Under the pieces are notes generated by a model, which was not told the DNA's origin, made no database searches, and saw nothing but the letters and a program-made list of their open reading frames with translations. Both the position numbers and the translations under genes were made by a program. Shown here piece after piece: positions 33,500 through 44,900 of a stretch of DNA of 64,000 nucleotides (position 1 is its first letter; each line of letters begins with the position of its first letter). This stretch comes from Sceloporus undulatus (lineage: Eukaryota; Chordata; Lepidosauria; Squamata; Phrynosomatidae), in contig NC_056527.1 in assembly GCF_019175285.1 (NCBI RefSeq), forward strand, positions 123,814,112 through 123,878,111, read 5' to 3'.

Positions 33500-33972
33500 A
33501 AGGTGATACTATGCCTTCTCCTATGGACCATGCTTGAGATTGAGTAGCAGTTCCTCCACTGTATGCGACAAAGCAGCCGCCGTCTGTGGAAGCTCAAAGT
33601 GTTAATATTTACTGCTGGTGTAAGCTTTTGCTAAGCCAGAGCCCACTTGGGCAGATGCCACCTCTGTGGGGTTACTAGGAATTATACATCGATACGCGGT
33701 GAAAGAGAAGATCAGCGGAAATCCCTCTTCCAGATGGGAAGCCCTGCTATAGGCTTGTGGCAGCAAAACATGAAGGAGAGTCTTTGTTGGACGGCTGGCT
33801 GTCAATGTTAAGGAGCGGCAGTAAAAGCAACAGGGAGCCCAGGGGCACCTTAAAGACATTTGGCATATTTAATACGGAGTAAGGTTTCACAGAGTAGGAT
33901 ACACTCCCTTTGTCCTTATGGAGAACTATTTTAGCATATACATTTGAGAACTGGAACCTGTTTTATCAAGTA

Positions 33973-34108
33973 CAGGTTGAGTCTCCCTTATAGGAAATGC
34001 TTGGGACCAGACGTATTTGGGGTTCTGGAATATTTCTCTCTATATATACATAAGTATTGCTTTTGATTTTGCAATTCCAGATTAAGGCAGACTCAACCTG
34101 TATATCCA
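33973..34108. mobile_element. Tigger-type DNA transposon (short, both ends)
   Basis: The ends tacaggttgagtctccctta and taaggcagactcaacctgta are complementary terminal repeats of the MER2 type. The interior (aaatgcttgggaccagacgt) is short, so this is an internally deleted copy. Confidence 0.65.
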
Positions 34109-34299
34109 GTGCACACATAATATATGTATGCACAGAAACACAGACTCAGAGGAATAAATGCTGGGGAGGAAATACCCAGGAAGGTATAATAAATCTGTGC
34201 AGTTTCTATGGAGACAGTACTACTAGCACCTTCTATGCAAGAAGTTCCTATAATTACTACAGAGTCATCTCCCAATTGTATTTTGTTCTCTTGCTAAGG

Positions 34300-34402
34300 C
34301 TGCAGAACTGATGCAGTTTGAAGCCGCTTTAACTGTCATGGCTGCATCCTATGGAATCCTGGGATTTGTCGTTTGCTGTGGCACTGGAAGGCTAAATATT
34401 TT
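34300..34402. mobile_element. Palindromic MITE, family A (left half)
   Basis: gctgcagaactgatgcagtt, then tcctatggaatcctgggatt, tgtcgtttgctgtggcac and ggctaaatatt. The right half is missing. Confidence 0.6.
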
Positions 34403-34439
34403 GTTGTTGATGTTAACCGTCCTCGAGATGCCTCCGGCT

Positions 34440-34835
34440 TTGGATGAGAGAGAATCATAGAGTTGGAAGAGACCGCAAGAAGGGCCATCCAGTCCAACTT
34501 CCTTCTGCCATTCAGGAAATCTCAATCAAAGCATCCCCATTGACAGAGGGCCATCCAGCCTCTGCTTAAAGACCTCCAAAGAAGGAGACTCCACTGCACT
34601 CCGAGGAAGGAGTGTGTTCCTCTGTCAAACAGCCCTTGCTGTCAGGAAGGTCCTCCTAATGATGAGGTGTATTCTCTTTTCCTGGAGCTTGCATCCATTG
34701 CTCCATTGGGTCCTCTTCTCTGGAGCAGCAGAAAAGAAGCTCACTCCCTCCTCAATATGACATCCATTCAAGTATTGATACAGGGCTATCATATCCCCTC
34801 TTAACCTCCAAATTTCCAATGCGGAGGGCAAAAAT
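34440..34835 (-). mobile_element. CR1 LINE 3' end, minus strand
   Basis: The plus strand starts agaatcatagagttggaaga. The segments gagggccatccagcctctgc and tgtgttcctctgtcaaacag are the same as in the 6985-7550 copy. The minus-strand frame ends with RRTFLTARAV, the CR1 RT C-terminal region. 5'-truncated. Confidence 0.8.
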
Positions 34836-34847
34836 TAGCAAAATACA

Positions 34848-35048
34848 CTTGTCCCTCCATATTGGCACAAGAGCCCCGTGGATGTGGGGAAACCGCCAAT
34901 AACAAGAGCATCATGTTTTTACCTGAGAGGAGGATCTCTCTAGGAATCTCTGGGTCCTCCAGGGCAACTCTCTGGTCAGCGTTTGACAGATTTTGACAAT
35001 TCTGACCATAGAGTTGCGCCGGAGGACCTAGATGTTCCTAGAAAGAAC
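34848..35048. mobile_element. Tigger-like non-autonomous DNA transposon
   Basis: Starts cttgtccctccatattggca; the interior aaccgccaataacaagagca and acctgagaggaggatctctc matches the copy at 43932. The right end is degraded. Confidence 0.5.
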
Positions 35049-35074
35049 AATCAAATCCGAACAATCAGGATTCC

Positions 35075-35235
35075 ATAACCTGGAGCCAGGAAGTGTTAAA
35101 AGTGGTGCCAAACCGGGTTATTTCTCCAGTGCGGATGTCAGCCTCACAGAACTACATATCCCAGAATTCCCTAGCAGCATCAAGTCCTGACAGTTAAAGC
35201 GGGTTCAAACCGCATTATCCCTGTGGTGCAGATGG
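35075..35235. mobile_element. Two adjoining right-half pieces of MITE family A
   Basis: ccaaaccgggttatttctcc followed by agtgcggatg, then a second ccgcattatccctgtggtgc. Each has the same right-arm order, with only fragments of the left arms. Confidence 0.5.
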
Positions 35236-35320
35236 CAGACCCTACTAGAGCATGCTATATTTTGTTATATAATTCATATATAATGTCACATAATAAAAGC
35301 CCATTCCCTCCATGTTTGGC

Positions 35321-35342
35321 CTCTCTCTCTCTCTCTCTCTCC
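35321..35342. repeat. (CT)n microsatellite
   Basis: A run of CT dinucleotides just upstream of the PPP3CC promoter. Confidence 0.9.
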
Positions 35343-35445
35343 ATCTCAAACTTCAGCCCCAGCTGTGCGTCTCCTAGCAACTCTCCTTCCTTTTTTCAAA
35401 ATGGCGGCTGGAGAAAGGAAGGAGGAGGAGGAGGAGGCCGTCGTG

Positions 35446-35457
35446 GGTCACGTGACC
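35446..35457. promoter_or_regulatory. PPP3CC: CLEAR / E-box palindrome GGTCACGTGACC
   Basis: A perfect 12-base palindrome containing GTCACGTGAC, the consensus bound by TFEB/TFE3/MITF and also by USF factors. It lies about 410 bases upstream of the PPP3CC start codon. Binding is inferred from the motif only. Confidence 0.65.
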
Positions 35458-35487
35458 GAAGGGAGCGGTAGCCCGTCTCTCTCTTGG

Positions 35488-35499
35488 TGCGCATGCGCA
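35488..35499. promoter_or_regulatory. PPP3CC: NRF1 site TGCGCATGCGCA
   Basis: A perfect match to the palindromic NRF1 consensus YGCGCAYGCGCR, followed 9 bases later by a CCAAT box. Confidence 0.7.
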
Positions 35500-35666
35500 A
35501 GCGGCGTCCAATCAGAGCGCGCAGAGGGGGGAAACGCTCCGTCGCGACGCATGCGCAACGGCGGCGTCGGAGGGCGGAAGGCGCCTGCGCTCTAGAAGCG
35601 AGAGGAGGGCGGCCTTGACAGCTTGTGTGCCGTCGGAGGGAAGGCAGCGGAGAGCGGCGCCGGCGC

Positions 35667-35921
35667 ATGCGCGGTGAGGGCCAGGCGCGGGTCAGGAGGA
35701 GGAGGAGGAGGAGGAGGAGAGACGCCGCCGCTGCCGCCGCCGCCGCCGCTGCTGAGAGGATTCGCCCCTCCGCCGCCCGCTCCTCCTCGTCGCCTTCGCC
35801 GTCGTCCGCCGTTGGCCCCCGGTCCCCTCCCGAGGGGAGGCAGCAGCCCCAGGGACAGGCGGGACCATGTCCGGGCGAGGACACAGCGGCAAGCTCTCCA
35901 CGACGGAGCGCATCGTCAAGG
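35667..35921 (+). other. Upstream open reading frame overlapping the PPP3CC start
   Basis: An ATG at 35667 opens a frame offset from the main ATG. Within exon 1 it gives 85 codons, including a run of nine arginines and one of ten alanines. Spliced to exon 2 it adds nine codons (LSPFPLRSG) before a stop, 94 residues in all. Its start context is weak (C at -3, C at +4). It matters only if transcription begins upstream of 35667, which is not known. It is probably not a real protein but could act on translation. Confidence 0.35.
35867..35921 (+). CDS. PPP3CC: PPP3CC exon 1, coding part
   Basis: ATG at 35867 in context gggaccATGt (A at -3). It encodes [18 protein letters not shown] plus one base of codon 19. 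Human gamma begins MSGRRFHLSTTDRVIK, so the start is well supported. Donor AAGG|GTCAGT after 35921, phase 1. Confidence 0.93.
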
Positions 35922-38900
35922 GTCAGTCCCCGTCGGGGCCTTCCTTCTCTGGCCCAAGGAAGGGGAAGAGGAAGGGAGGAACAGGAAGAGGAAAGGGGAG
36001 AGGAAGGAAAGGGGGAGAGGAAGGAGGAGGAAGGGAAGAGGAAGGAGAGGACAGGCAGGAAGAGGAAGGGTGGTAAGGAAAGGAAAGGAAGTAAGGAGGA
36101 GGGCAAAGGAAGAAGAGGAAAGGAAGAGGAAAAAGAGAAGGAAAGGAAAAAGAGGAGGAAAAGGAGGGGGAGGAGGAAGGAGGAGGGAAAGAGGGGGAGG
36201 AAATGAGGAAGAGGAGTAAGGAAGGGAGAAAAGAAGTGAGGATAGGAGGAGAAAAAAGACACTGCGTAAGGGTAAAGAAGATTGAATAGAATGCAAGAAG
36301 GATGTGAGGAGAAAGGAAAAGGGAAAAGGGAGGGGGAGTGTGAAGAAGAAGAGAGGAAGAGGCAGGAGAGAAGGAAGGGGAAGAGGAAGATGAGGAGGGA
36401 GAGGGAAGGAGGGTGCCATCCTCTCCTCCTCTTCCTCTTCAGGATGGAGGCAGGCTGGGCTTGAAACCGTTTTAGGGGAGCCTCAGGGGTCTGGGGGCGT
36501 CTCTCTTCCTCCCAGTAAAAGAGGGGACCAAGGGGGGGGGTCTTTGTTGTGACTGTAAACAATATTTTGGTCACTGTGCTTTGGCTGAACCTCCCCTGGA
36601 ATCCTGTCTCCAGTCCTGGGCACCCAGTTCAAAAGGAAGAAGTACAATAACAGCAACATTGACAACAACAACAACAACAACAATACTCACTTATTTATAA
36701 CACCCTTTCCATCAAAGGGCAGAACATCAAGCATTTATATGTGTTCCTATTCGGGGGAAACCCCGTGAAGCTTATGGGGGTCACCATCACCAGACAGACG
36801 ACTTGAAGCGCATAGTGGGGCAGGGTTTGAGATTGTGGTTTCCTTTGGAGAAGAACAGCATGGCAAAAGCGGGAGGAGACTTGGCTCCCTTGGCCTTGGA
36901 AGTTGCGTGAGCTTGGCCTCGCAAGCTGGGTTTGCAATGAGGAATGTGAAGTTCCTCTTCTTGTGCGCCGGAAAGAAAACATTGCTATGGCATGGAGGGA
37001 GTTAAGGAAATAGTACCAGAGAGTTGCATGGAGGCTTGATTGTACGCAATGGTTGGCATCCTTCTGTGGTGACAGTGACATTTCGGAGACTTGTGGTCCA
37101 AAACACACTGCAGAAATAACCCGGTTTGAGACTGCTTTAACTGCCCTGGTTCAATCCTAGGGAATCCTGGGAGTTGTGGTTTGTTGTGGCACCACAACTC
37201 TCCGACAGAGAAGGCTCAATGTCTCACAAAACTACACTTCCCAGGATTCCCTAGCCTTGAGCCAGGGCAGCTAAAGCAGTCTCAAAGCGGATTGTTTCTG
37301 CAGCGTGTTTTGGACCTAACTGATAACATCTTTTGCTTTTGTGGATTTCAATCCTCATTTGTATATCTCATGTTGAAATCAGCCTACAGTGTGCAGCTTT
37401 GATACCAAATCAGACTAGAGAAGGCTATCTCTAATCATAATCCTTGATGAATTTTAGGCCTGTGATGAATTTTCACCTGCATTGTACCAGTTTTAATGTA
37501 TATTTTGGGTGCTGAATTCAATTAATCAATGCAGTTGTTGCTCAGCTTTGATGAAGTGTGGACCCTGATGTTCCGGTGCAAGTAGCTTTGGTGCTTTTGA
37601 ACAGATTTCTGTCTTTCATATCAGTGAATGAAAGTATCTTGGAAGTTTATTAGAGGACTTTAACCCTTTCTTGCTGTTTTGTAGGATCGTTCAGTTCGTT
37701 CAGTCATATATTACAAATAGAAGTGTCAAAGCAAGTTGCGGAAAAAGTAGATGAAGGATGAAATACGAGGTCAATTTTGGATTTACAACGCCAAGTTCCT
37801 AAAACCAGCATACCTTTTTTAACAATGCTTTTATGACCCTCGGTTCTGCAGGCCTGCGTTATGTGTGAATAGCCAGGGGTCCACATTCCCATTCAAAGCT
37901 GTGTGCCTGGAACAGCGCATGGTGTTTTAAAATAACCGACGATACTGGAAATAGTTAATAAGCATGAGGGCAAAATGTTAATCGAGAAGCTGTTGGATTA
38001 GCAGAAGGCTTTGACAATGTAGATTTAGCTGTCCTAATTAATCTGGTGCCATCTCCATACCCGCTTGTTGAGGGAAGATCTGTTTTGTATACTCTGCACC
38101 TCGCTGTTCGAGATGCAAAAACCAAGAGCACCTGGGAACATGAAATTATTAGGGCCACCTAGCTAGGTCTTGATCTTCTTCTGTTGGAGCTGTTAACTAA
38201 ATCTCTGCCAAATAGTCTTGTAAGAGCTGTTGAACATCCTCCTGAGGCTTTTTATTTGCTCCCTGTTATCATCTGTTCCAGCCCCACTCTGAAACGCTTG
38301 GCACTGTATTGTGCGCATGCAACCAGGTATTTATGTGCCTTTGACTGTTTTTGTGGCCTTGCGCTTTAAATAAGGTTTTTTTTTTAAAATTGTTGATCAT
38401 GTCTTACAGTGATATTGAATATTTTCCACTATTTTTCCTTTGTGATGAAAATGTTACTTTTGTGGACCTTACACACAGATTAGACAATGCTTAGTTGTAG
38501 TCAAAACAAACCCTTCCCTTTCCTCTCCTGCCATGTGTTTAGAACATGTTTATATGGGTTAGTCAGAAATGCAAGTACATTGACCCTTGTAGACATTGAA
38601 CTCTCTTTCAACATGCATTAAAAGGATTCCAGAGGGCAGAGATGCCCTGCCTTTCAGCATTCGTGTATTTACCTGGATTGTATGGGCAAAGGATAAGCAA
38701 AGCATGGTAAAACTGACCATTTTAAATATGCCCTCCTGTGATAAGACCAGGAATACTGTAATGGTTGGCTGATTCTTTGGCAGTATATCTAAATCTAAGT
38801 CTGTTCGGTGGAGGTTACTTTTAGAGTAAGCAGAACTCAGATTTCAATCATAACTCAGACTTTGGAGCTGGCAAGTCTCCAATGTGGCGCAGGAGACCGG

Positions 38901-41900
38901 AGGCAAAAGGCTGTGGACAAAGGAGCCATGGAAGAAATAAGGCTCTATATTAAAAGGCTAATAATTGGAGTTGGCAGGTTTCATTTGCCTTCGTTTATCG
39001 CTTCTCCACAACCACAGAGAAAGTCCATCCATTAATGTAGTGACCCAGGAAGATGCCAGCCAGAGCTTTGGACCTGTGCTGAGGCCTGCGTTCATACCCT
39101 TTGCCTTCTGGATAGCCTTGGCTCAGTCATGCACTCTCAACTAGACCTAATAGAACAGCATGTTGTGACAATAAAATGGGGTGGCTGGATATGTTCTTTG
39201 TGCATTGCTCAAACATTTTACACAAAATGTAGGATAGATTTCTGACCAGATAGGTCTGTAGAGTGAAATAGTCCCCTATACAAGCAGATTCAGAAAAATG
39301 ATTAAGGCCATATGGGAAGTAGTGATCCATTTTAATACTGTTTCCCGTTCCTGATGTGGCTTGGTTGTGATTTGGTTCCTATTCATCCATTCCAATGTGG
39401 ACAGAAACCCCCATCTGAGGTAATTTGGATGGATGGCACACTTTCTTTCAGATAAAAGTATTGCAAGGTGATTTGCTGCAGTTGCCAGGCATGAAATCTG
39501 AGGATTAATCCAAACTTTGATCATTTTTGCACTGAAGTTGTCTCCACATATTCAGTATATAACGGTATCTGCTCTATAGATTTAATTCTGCATTTTTTTT
39601 TAACAGAATAGAACCATGTTATTTGTAATTCTTATTACAAGTATCACCCACCCTCCTCCTATATTACTTTTAGTTCTTCCCCCATTTCCTATGCCAGGCG
39701 TTTCTCTTGCATAGCTTTGTGTTGGGGGTCAGGACCTTGTTTTGCAAGTGTCTTCTTTTAAAAACGTATTGAATTGCTTTGAAGAATATCTCTGAAGAAG
39801 CTCCTGGGAACTAACTGAGCAGAACTGATTACACATCCTCTTCCAAAAAAAGAAAGAAAGACAACTCAAGAGCAAATTTACGTTCATATCTCCCTCTGCC
39901 CATATCAGGTCTTACTGTAAAGAGATTCAGGAACACATCCAGATCATTTGTGAAATTAGATGGAAGCTTACAGAAGTCAGCAATCGCAAAGAGCTAGCTA
40001 GATGTCTCAGTGTGTTCTAGATTTGAAGCACCTATAAACATAATGGGCATTGATACTGCCATTTTACATCTTTATGTGAGTTTAAGAACTGAATGAGAGC
40101 CAGCTAGAACTCTGGAGACCAGGGTTTGAATCTCTGCTCAGCCATGGAAACCCATTGGCAAGTCACCATTTCTCAGCCTCAGAGGAATGCAAAAGCAAGT
40201 CCCCTCTCAACAATTCTTGCCAAGAAACCCTATGATAGGGCTGCCTTAGGGTCGCCGTAAGTCAGAAACAACATGAAGGCACATAGGAATTGAGCAGGAT
40301 TGGGAATTTGGAGTACACTCATCCCTTAACATTTGCTTTCCTTACAATGGATGAAACTCTTGTTCCATGGCAGACTATAAATGATGGCCTTATCATGGCA
40401 CAATATGGCCACAACACAGCATGGCAGTTCCTTTCTTCAAACCTGGTACCTTCAAGGTCCAGTCTTTAAAACAGTATTAATCATGCAATTTGTTTAATGA
40501 TATAAGAAGTGTTATATAGCAAAAACGGGCTGTTTAACAGTACAATTTCTAGTTGCTTGCATGATGTCCTGTTGCCCTGCAGTTACTTTATAGTGAACCT
40601 GTTTTGAAATGGCACTTATGTATGTGACCCCCTCTCCCTATGCTTGTAAAATAAGGAATGCCATATACTGTATGCAAATCAGATGTATAATGGCATCTCT
40701 TTTCATAAGGAATCATGCAAAGACAGATGGGAAAGAAGATTTGATACATTATCCTAATTAGCAAGGGAGATGGCTTTGGCTCGAGGGGTAAATCTTTCCT
40801 CCCAACCCGGAGGTATGCTGCAGCGTTGCAAGGAAACCCCGTTTGCAAGTGTAAAGCCCTTGACTTGTAGCTTTTTGAACTGTAATTTAATTGTCAGTGT
40901 GAAGTTTTCGGGAAGCTCGCTTTTAATCCATTATTTTCTGTCATCCGCTATGACTGTGGGATTAGCGCAAAAGATTTGATTATGCCGGGTGGCTGCTCTT
41001 AACAAAAATGGAAGTAGAATTGTCTCTCTCTAGCAAATACAATTCAATGAAAAATACAATGATGCTCTCTGCTAAAGAACCTGGTTCTTCCAAGTTACTT
41101 AGCGAACCTTTCAGACGGCCTCCTATATGATGGTTTTAATGCAAGAGGTCTGCAAAGAAGCCAGAACAGTACTCTGTAATACCACGAATCTTAAAAATTG
41201 CTGGTATGGAACATACCTAGTTGTATAGCAACTTAGAGTTTGTTCTGAGTTTCATTTAAAACAAGCAGCAAAGGGCTCTTTGTCCATGATAAGGGAGGAC
41301 CATCCTTCTGGTTCTGTGCAACATCCAGAGTATTAGAACTATAAATAAAAAGGCTGGAGCTCTTTGCATTTTCTCAATTACAGGAGGCATTTCTGTTAAC
41401 ACAAGACCCCTGGGAATGTGTTTTATATCTCAGTGAAGATCAAAAGAGGTATATAACATGCACCCAAGGGCTTACATTCACCCATTAGGGGTTTTGTTTC
41501 TTTAATTTCTATGAAAACCCCTATTAAGGCAATAACTCTGTTAGGCCAATTCAGGGTTGCAATAACATATAATCTTTGATCTCCAGCTTTCTTTATCAGG
41601 TAAACTGTTGGAAAAAACAGGCAATGGTGGGAATGGATCCAGGCAGAGGCTGTGATTCTGTAATTCTTTGGTTGTATGCCTCTCTTTCGTAGTCTAAATA
41701 ACAACCCCTTCTTTTGTGTACTTCCCTATTGATGGCTTCCATTTTATTCCTCCTTGTATTCCCGAATGGCAAGAATAAGGACGTAATTCTTACCAAAACA
41801 AGGACATGATTATAAACATTATACTTAATATTTTCCCCATCCCTTATTCCTCATGTGGCATATCTTAAATTCAAACGGTTAAACCTGAGAGCAAGGGCTG

Positions 41901-44900
41901 TCATACTATGTCTCTTACCAGCTGCCTTGGAAGCCTTTGTAACGAAAAGGCAGATAATAAATGCTCCAAATAAATACTACAGCAGCTTCCTAGCATGGTA
42001 TATTTGTGTTTATTATTTGAATAAATACATTTTAAATTTTGCAAATGTACTAAGTGGGAACAGTTTTATTTGCTAAGACATTTATATCCTTAGAGGAGTC
42101 ATTTAGGTGTAATAAGAGAGTATTACACGGACCCAATTCTAATTTGTTAGTTCTGCCTAGAGTAGACCAACTGAGCCAAGTATTGAATGGTGAGTTGGCA
42201 AGTAGGCAAATCCCATCAATTAAACAAATCTGCTCTAAAGGGACACACAATCATGTTAGGCCATAAATACTAATCTTTCCCAGCATTGCTGTTAATTATT
42301 TCTTGAGAAAATGTTCACATCCCCTCCCTCCACTTGAGATCTTTTTGAATGTTGTGACTCACATCCTTCACTTATTGAAACGCCACTGTCTCTGACGGCT
42401 AAGAATGCTTCTTGGCACACTTTAAGTTTGCTGTTCGGAGAAGGTTTGGGCCAGAAACCAGATACTGCACTTGCTGTGTGGAGCTACACAGAGGGGGAAA
42501 TTTTGAATGAGGTTTCCCTAACTTTAAGCTTTTCCTCGAAATGTCTTGGACAAAAGCTGGAGGTTTCTCTGCTGTAGCTAGTAAACCTTGATAAGCTGAA
42601 AAGAAAATGGCAAAGGGGCAAGTAGCTCCAATCTTTTGTTGATTGAAGAAATGCCAAGTCCAGGTGATCCATGTGAAAAAATGGAATTGGAAATGCCACC
42701 AGAGGAAACTGGAGAGATTACAAAAGCATTTGAATGGGCATTTTTCAGGGGTGCTTCAGTTGTATGTTCCGGATGGCAGGGGATTGAACCAGATGACCCT
42801 CATAGTCCCTTCCAACTCTTACGATTCTATGAATCCTTGTCAAACTGCCATTTTAAAGGCTTGAAATATTAGTCGGAGCCCAGGAATATCCCTTTTCTAA
42901 TCTGTAGTTAGTGTAAAGCAATGTTGCCAGATGAGAAGGGCACTTTCGGCTATTGGGGCTCAATTAGTAGAAATAACCAGATCCCATCTGATCTTGGAAA
43001 TGAAGCAGAGTCAGCCCTGGTTAGTACTTGGATGGGAGCCTGCTAATGAATACCAGATGCTTTTGGCTATCGCCAAAACCACTTCTGAGTATTCCTTACC
43101 TGAGCAAACCCTATGAAATTAATCTGGTTGCCATAGGTCAACAGGCAGCGTGAAGACACACACAGACACAATAATAATAATAAGTACACTGTGTTGTGGA
43201 AAAATTGAGAAATGAAATTGCAATTCTTCCTTGATTTTTAAAGATAATAAGTGACTGATTATGAGCAAAAAGCATTGATAAAAATATGGATCAGATTTTA
43301 CTATACGGAAGAGAACTTCAGTCTTTGTACAATAGTCCTGCAGTATTTCATATTGTTATGAAAAGGGCATAAAAGAAATAAAGGCTGTAGTTAAGCTGCT
43401 GTGGAAATATGGAGGCATCCATGAAGAATGTTTATGGAACATTATTGGAGAGAGTTATACAGCAAATATGACTGGATATGGACATTCGTTGTGATCCTGA
43501 AACTGTCACATAGGAAATCCAAAAAGGGCATTATTATTGTGTTATGGATTCTTTCAATTTTAATGTGTACAAGCATGGGCGATTATCCCGAAATAGGTAA
43601 TTCACTGAATGTATATGGAATAACTAGTGCCATGGTGAAGCTGATATACAGGCTTAGGAAGAAACATGAGCAGTGTGGGAATTTGAATAAACAACATGAA
43701 TGCTTTGAAGTGGTGGTCATCAATGTTTTTAATGACCTTTTATCACATTCAAAATTGTCTTCTGTCTCCAGTCCTTTGCTTCACTTTGAATTGTGAATGA
43801 GTTTCTCAGCCCCAGTTCAATTGACTGTGCTCTGTCCAACAAGTTATTTAGCATCTTCCAATGTTGGGATATATTCCCATGTGTGCCACCAAGAGCAGAA
43901 GTGATATTCACTCCCTTTAGTGGAAGCTGGTACATTGGTCCCTCACATTAGCTGAGATTAGGGGCAAAGGACCCCTATGAACGTGGGAAACCCGCAAATA
44001 AAAAAACACACTATTCTTTTTACCTAAGAGAACACTTTGCAGGTCCTCGAATGCAACTCTGTGATCAACATCTGCCAGAAGTTGATCATGGAATCATGCT
44101 GGAGGACTTACAAATGCCTAGAGAAGTGTTTTCTCTAGGAACATCTAGGTTCCCCAGCACAGCTCTATGGTCAACCTTTGGCAGAGTTGCGCTGGAGTAC
44201 CTAGGGATTCCTAGAGAGAACATATTAATCAAATCCGCAAAAGTCAAAGCTGCAAATGTGGAGGGCCAACTGTATTTTCACCACTGAAGATGGATAGGAG
44301 CAATAAGGCACAGCACTACTTAACGTTTTGATTTGTTACACTGAAAATTAGTTGCAGGAACCTTGTTCCAAAATTGGTTAACTTTAGGGCATTCAAGCCA
44401 AAAGTGTTTTGAAGTGCATCTTTTGCCACAACCCTTCCAGCAAAAGGGAGAAATATCAGATGCAATCTTTGCAATTTTGTCTGGAATCCAGTGCTATCAA
44501 TGCACTAATTCCAGTATGCATTCCTTATTCCTGGAAGCGATGGAGCTGTAAGAGAGTGAAGACTTAATTTTGAGCCATTGCTCACCTGTGATTGTAATGC
44601 CAAGATCTGTTTCCCAGACAATTTGGACTCCATTCTGTGTTCATTGCTGATGGGTTTGGTTACAAAAAATGCAAGCAGTGCTGAAAGTTCTCCTCCTCTG
44701 TTGACTCTAGAATTGCACATAAAACTCTAAAAGTATAATTTGTCTGGCAAAAGTATCTACAATTTCTCTTTCTTTGTACTTCCATTATCATTTTTTGTTT
44801 ATAGCTGGAATATTTGTCCTCCTTTTTTCTTTTATTTACCAGATTGGCTAACGCTTTAGAGGACTTGTTTCCAAACTCGTAATGATTCCTTTTGAGACCA

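Larger units (their letters stand above)
31171..35390. other. Intergenic region between SLC39A14 and PPP3CC
   Basis: No exon was recognised. It is filled with repeats: family C MITEs (31404, 33264), a CR1 tail (31786), Sauria SINE (32250), Tigger-like pieces (33973, 34848), family A MITE halves (34300, 35075), a CR1 3' end (34440) and an (AT)n at about 33137-33160. The stretches 31850-32250 and 32410-33130 hold nothing I recognise. Confidence 0.6.
35390..35866 (+). promoter_or_regulatory. PPP3CC: CpG-rich promoter and 5' leader of PPP3CC
   Basis: Very CpG-rich. Motifs in order: YY1-like AAAATGGCGGC at 35398-35408, the palindrome GGTCACGTGACC at 35446-35457, perfect NRF1 palindrome TGCGCATGCGCA at 35488-35499, CCAATCAG at 35508-35515, NRF1-like CGCATGCGCAA near 35549, and GCGCATGCGC at 35663-35672. 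No TATA box. This is the motif set of a broadly expressed CpG-island promoter. The transcription start is not determined; some of these motifs may lie in the transcribed leader. A (GGA)n and a (CGC)n tract lie at 35695-35750. Confidence 0.75.

Noticed and set aside
35396-36574. 392-codon open frame on the minus strand and 193-198-codon frames on the plus strand at the PPP3CC promoter
   Set aside because: They follow the polypurine and GC-rich composition (Pro/Ser/Leu or Arg/Glu/Gly runs), overlap the true exon 1 and contain no domain.
43428-43796. 122-codon open frame
   Set aside because: The sequence resembles no family I know, and its length is not exceptional in this much AT-rich intron.
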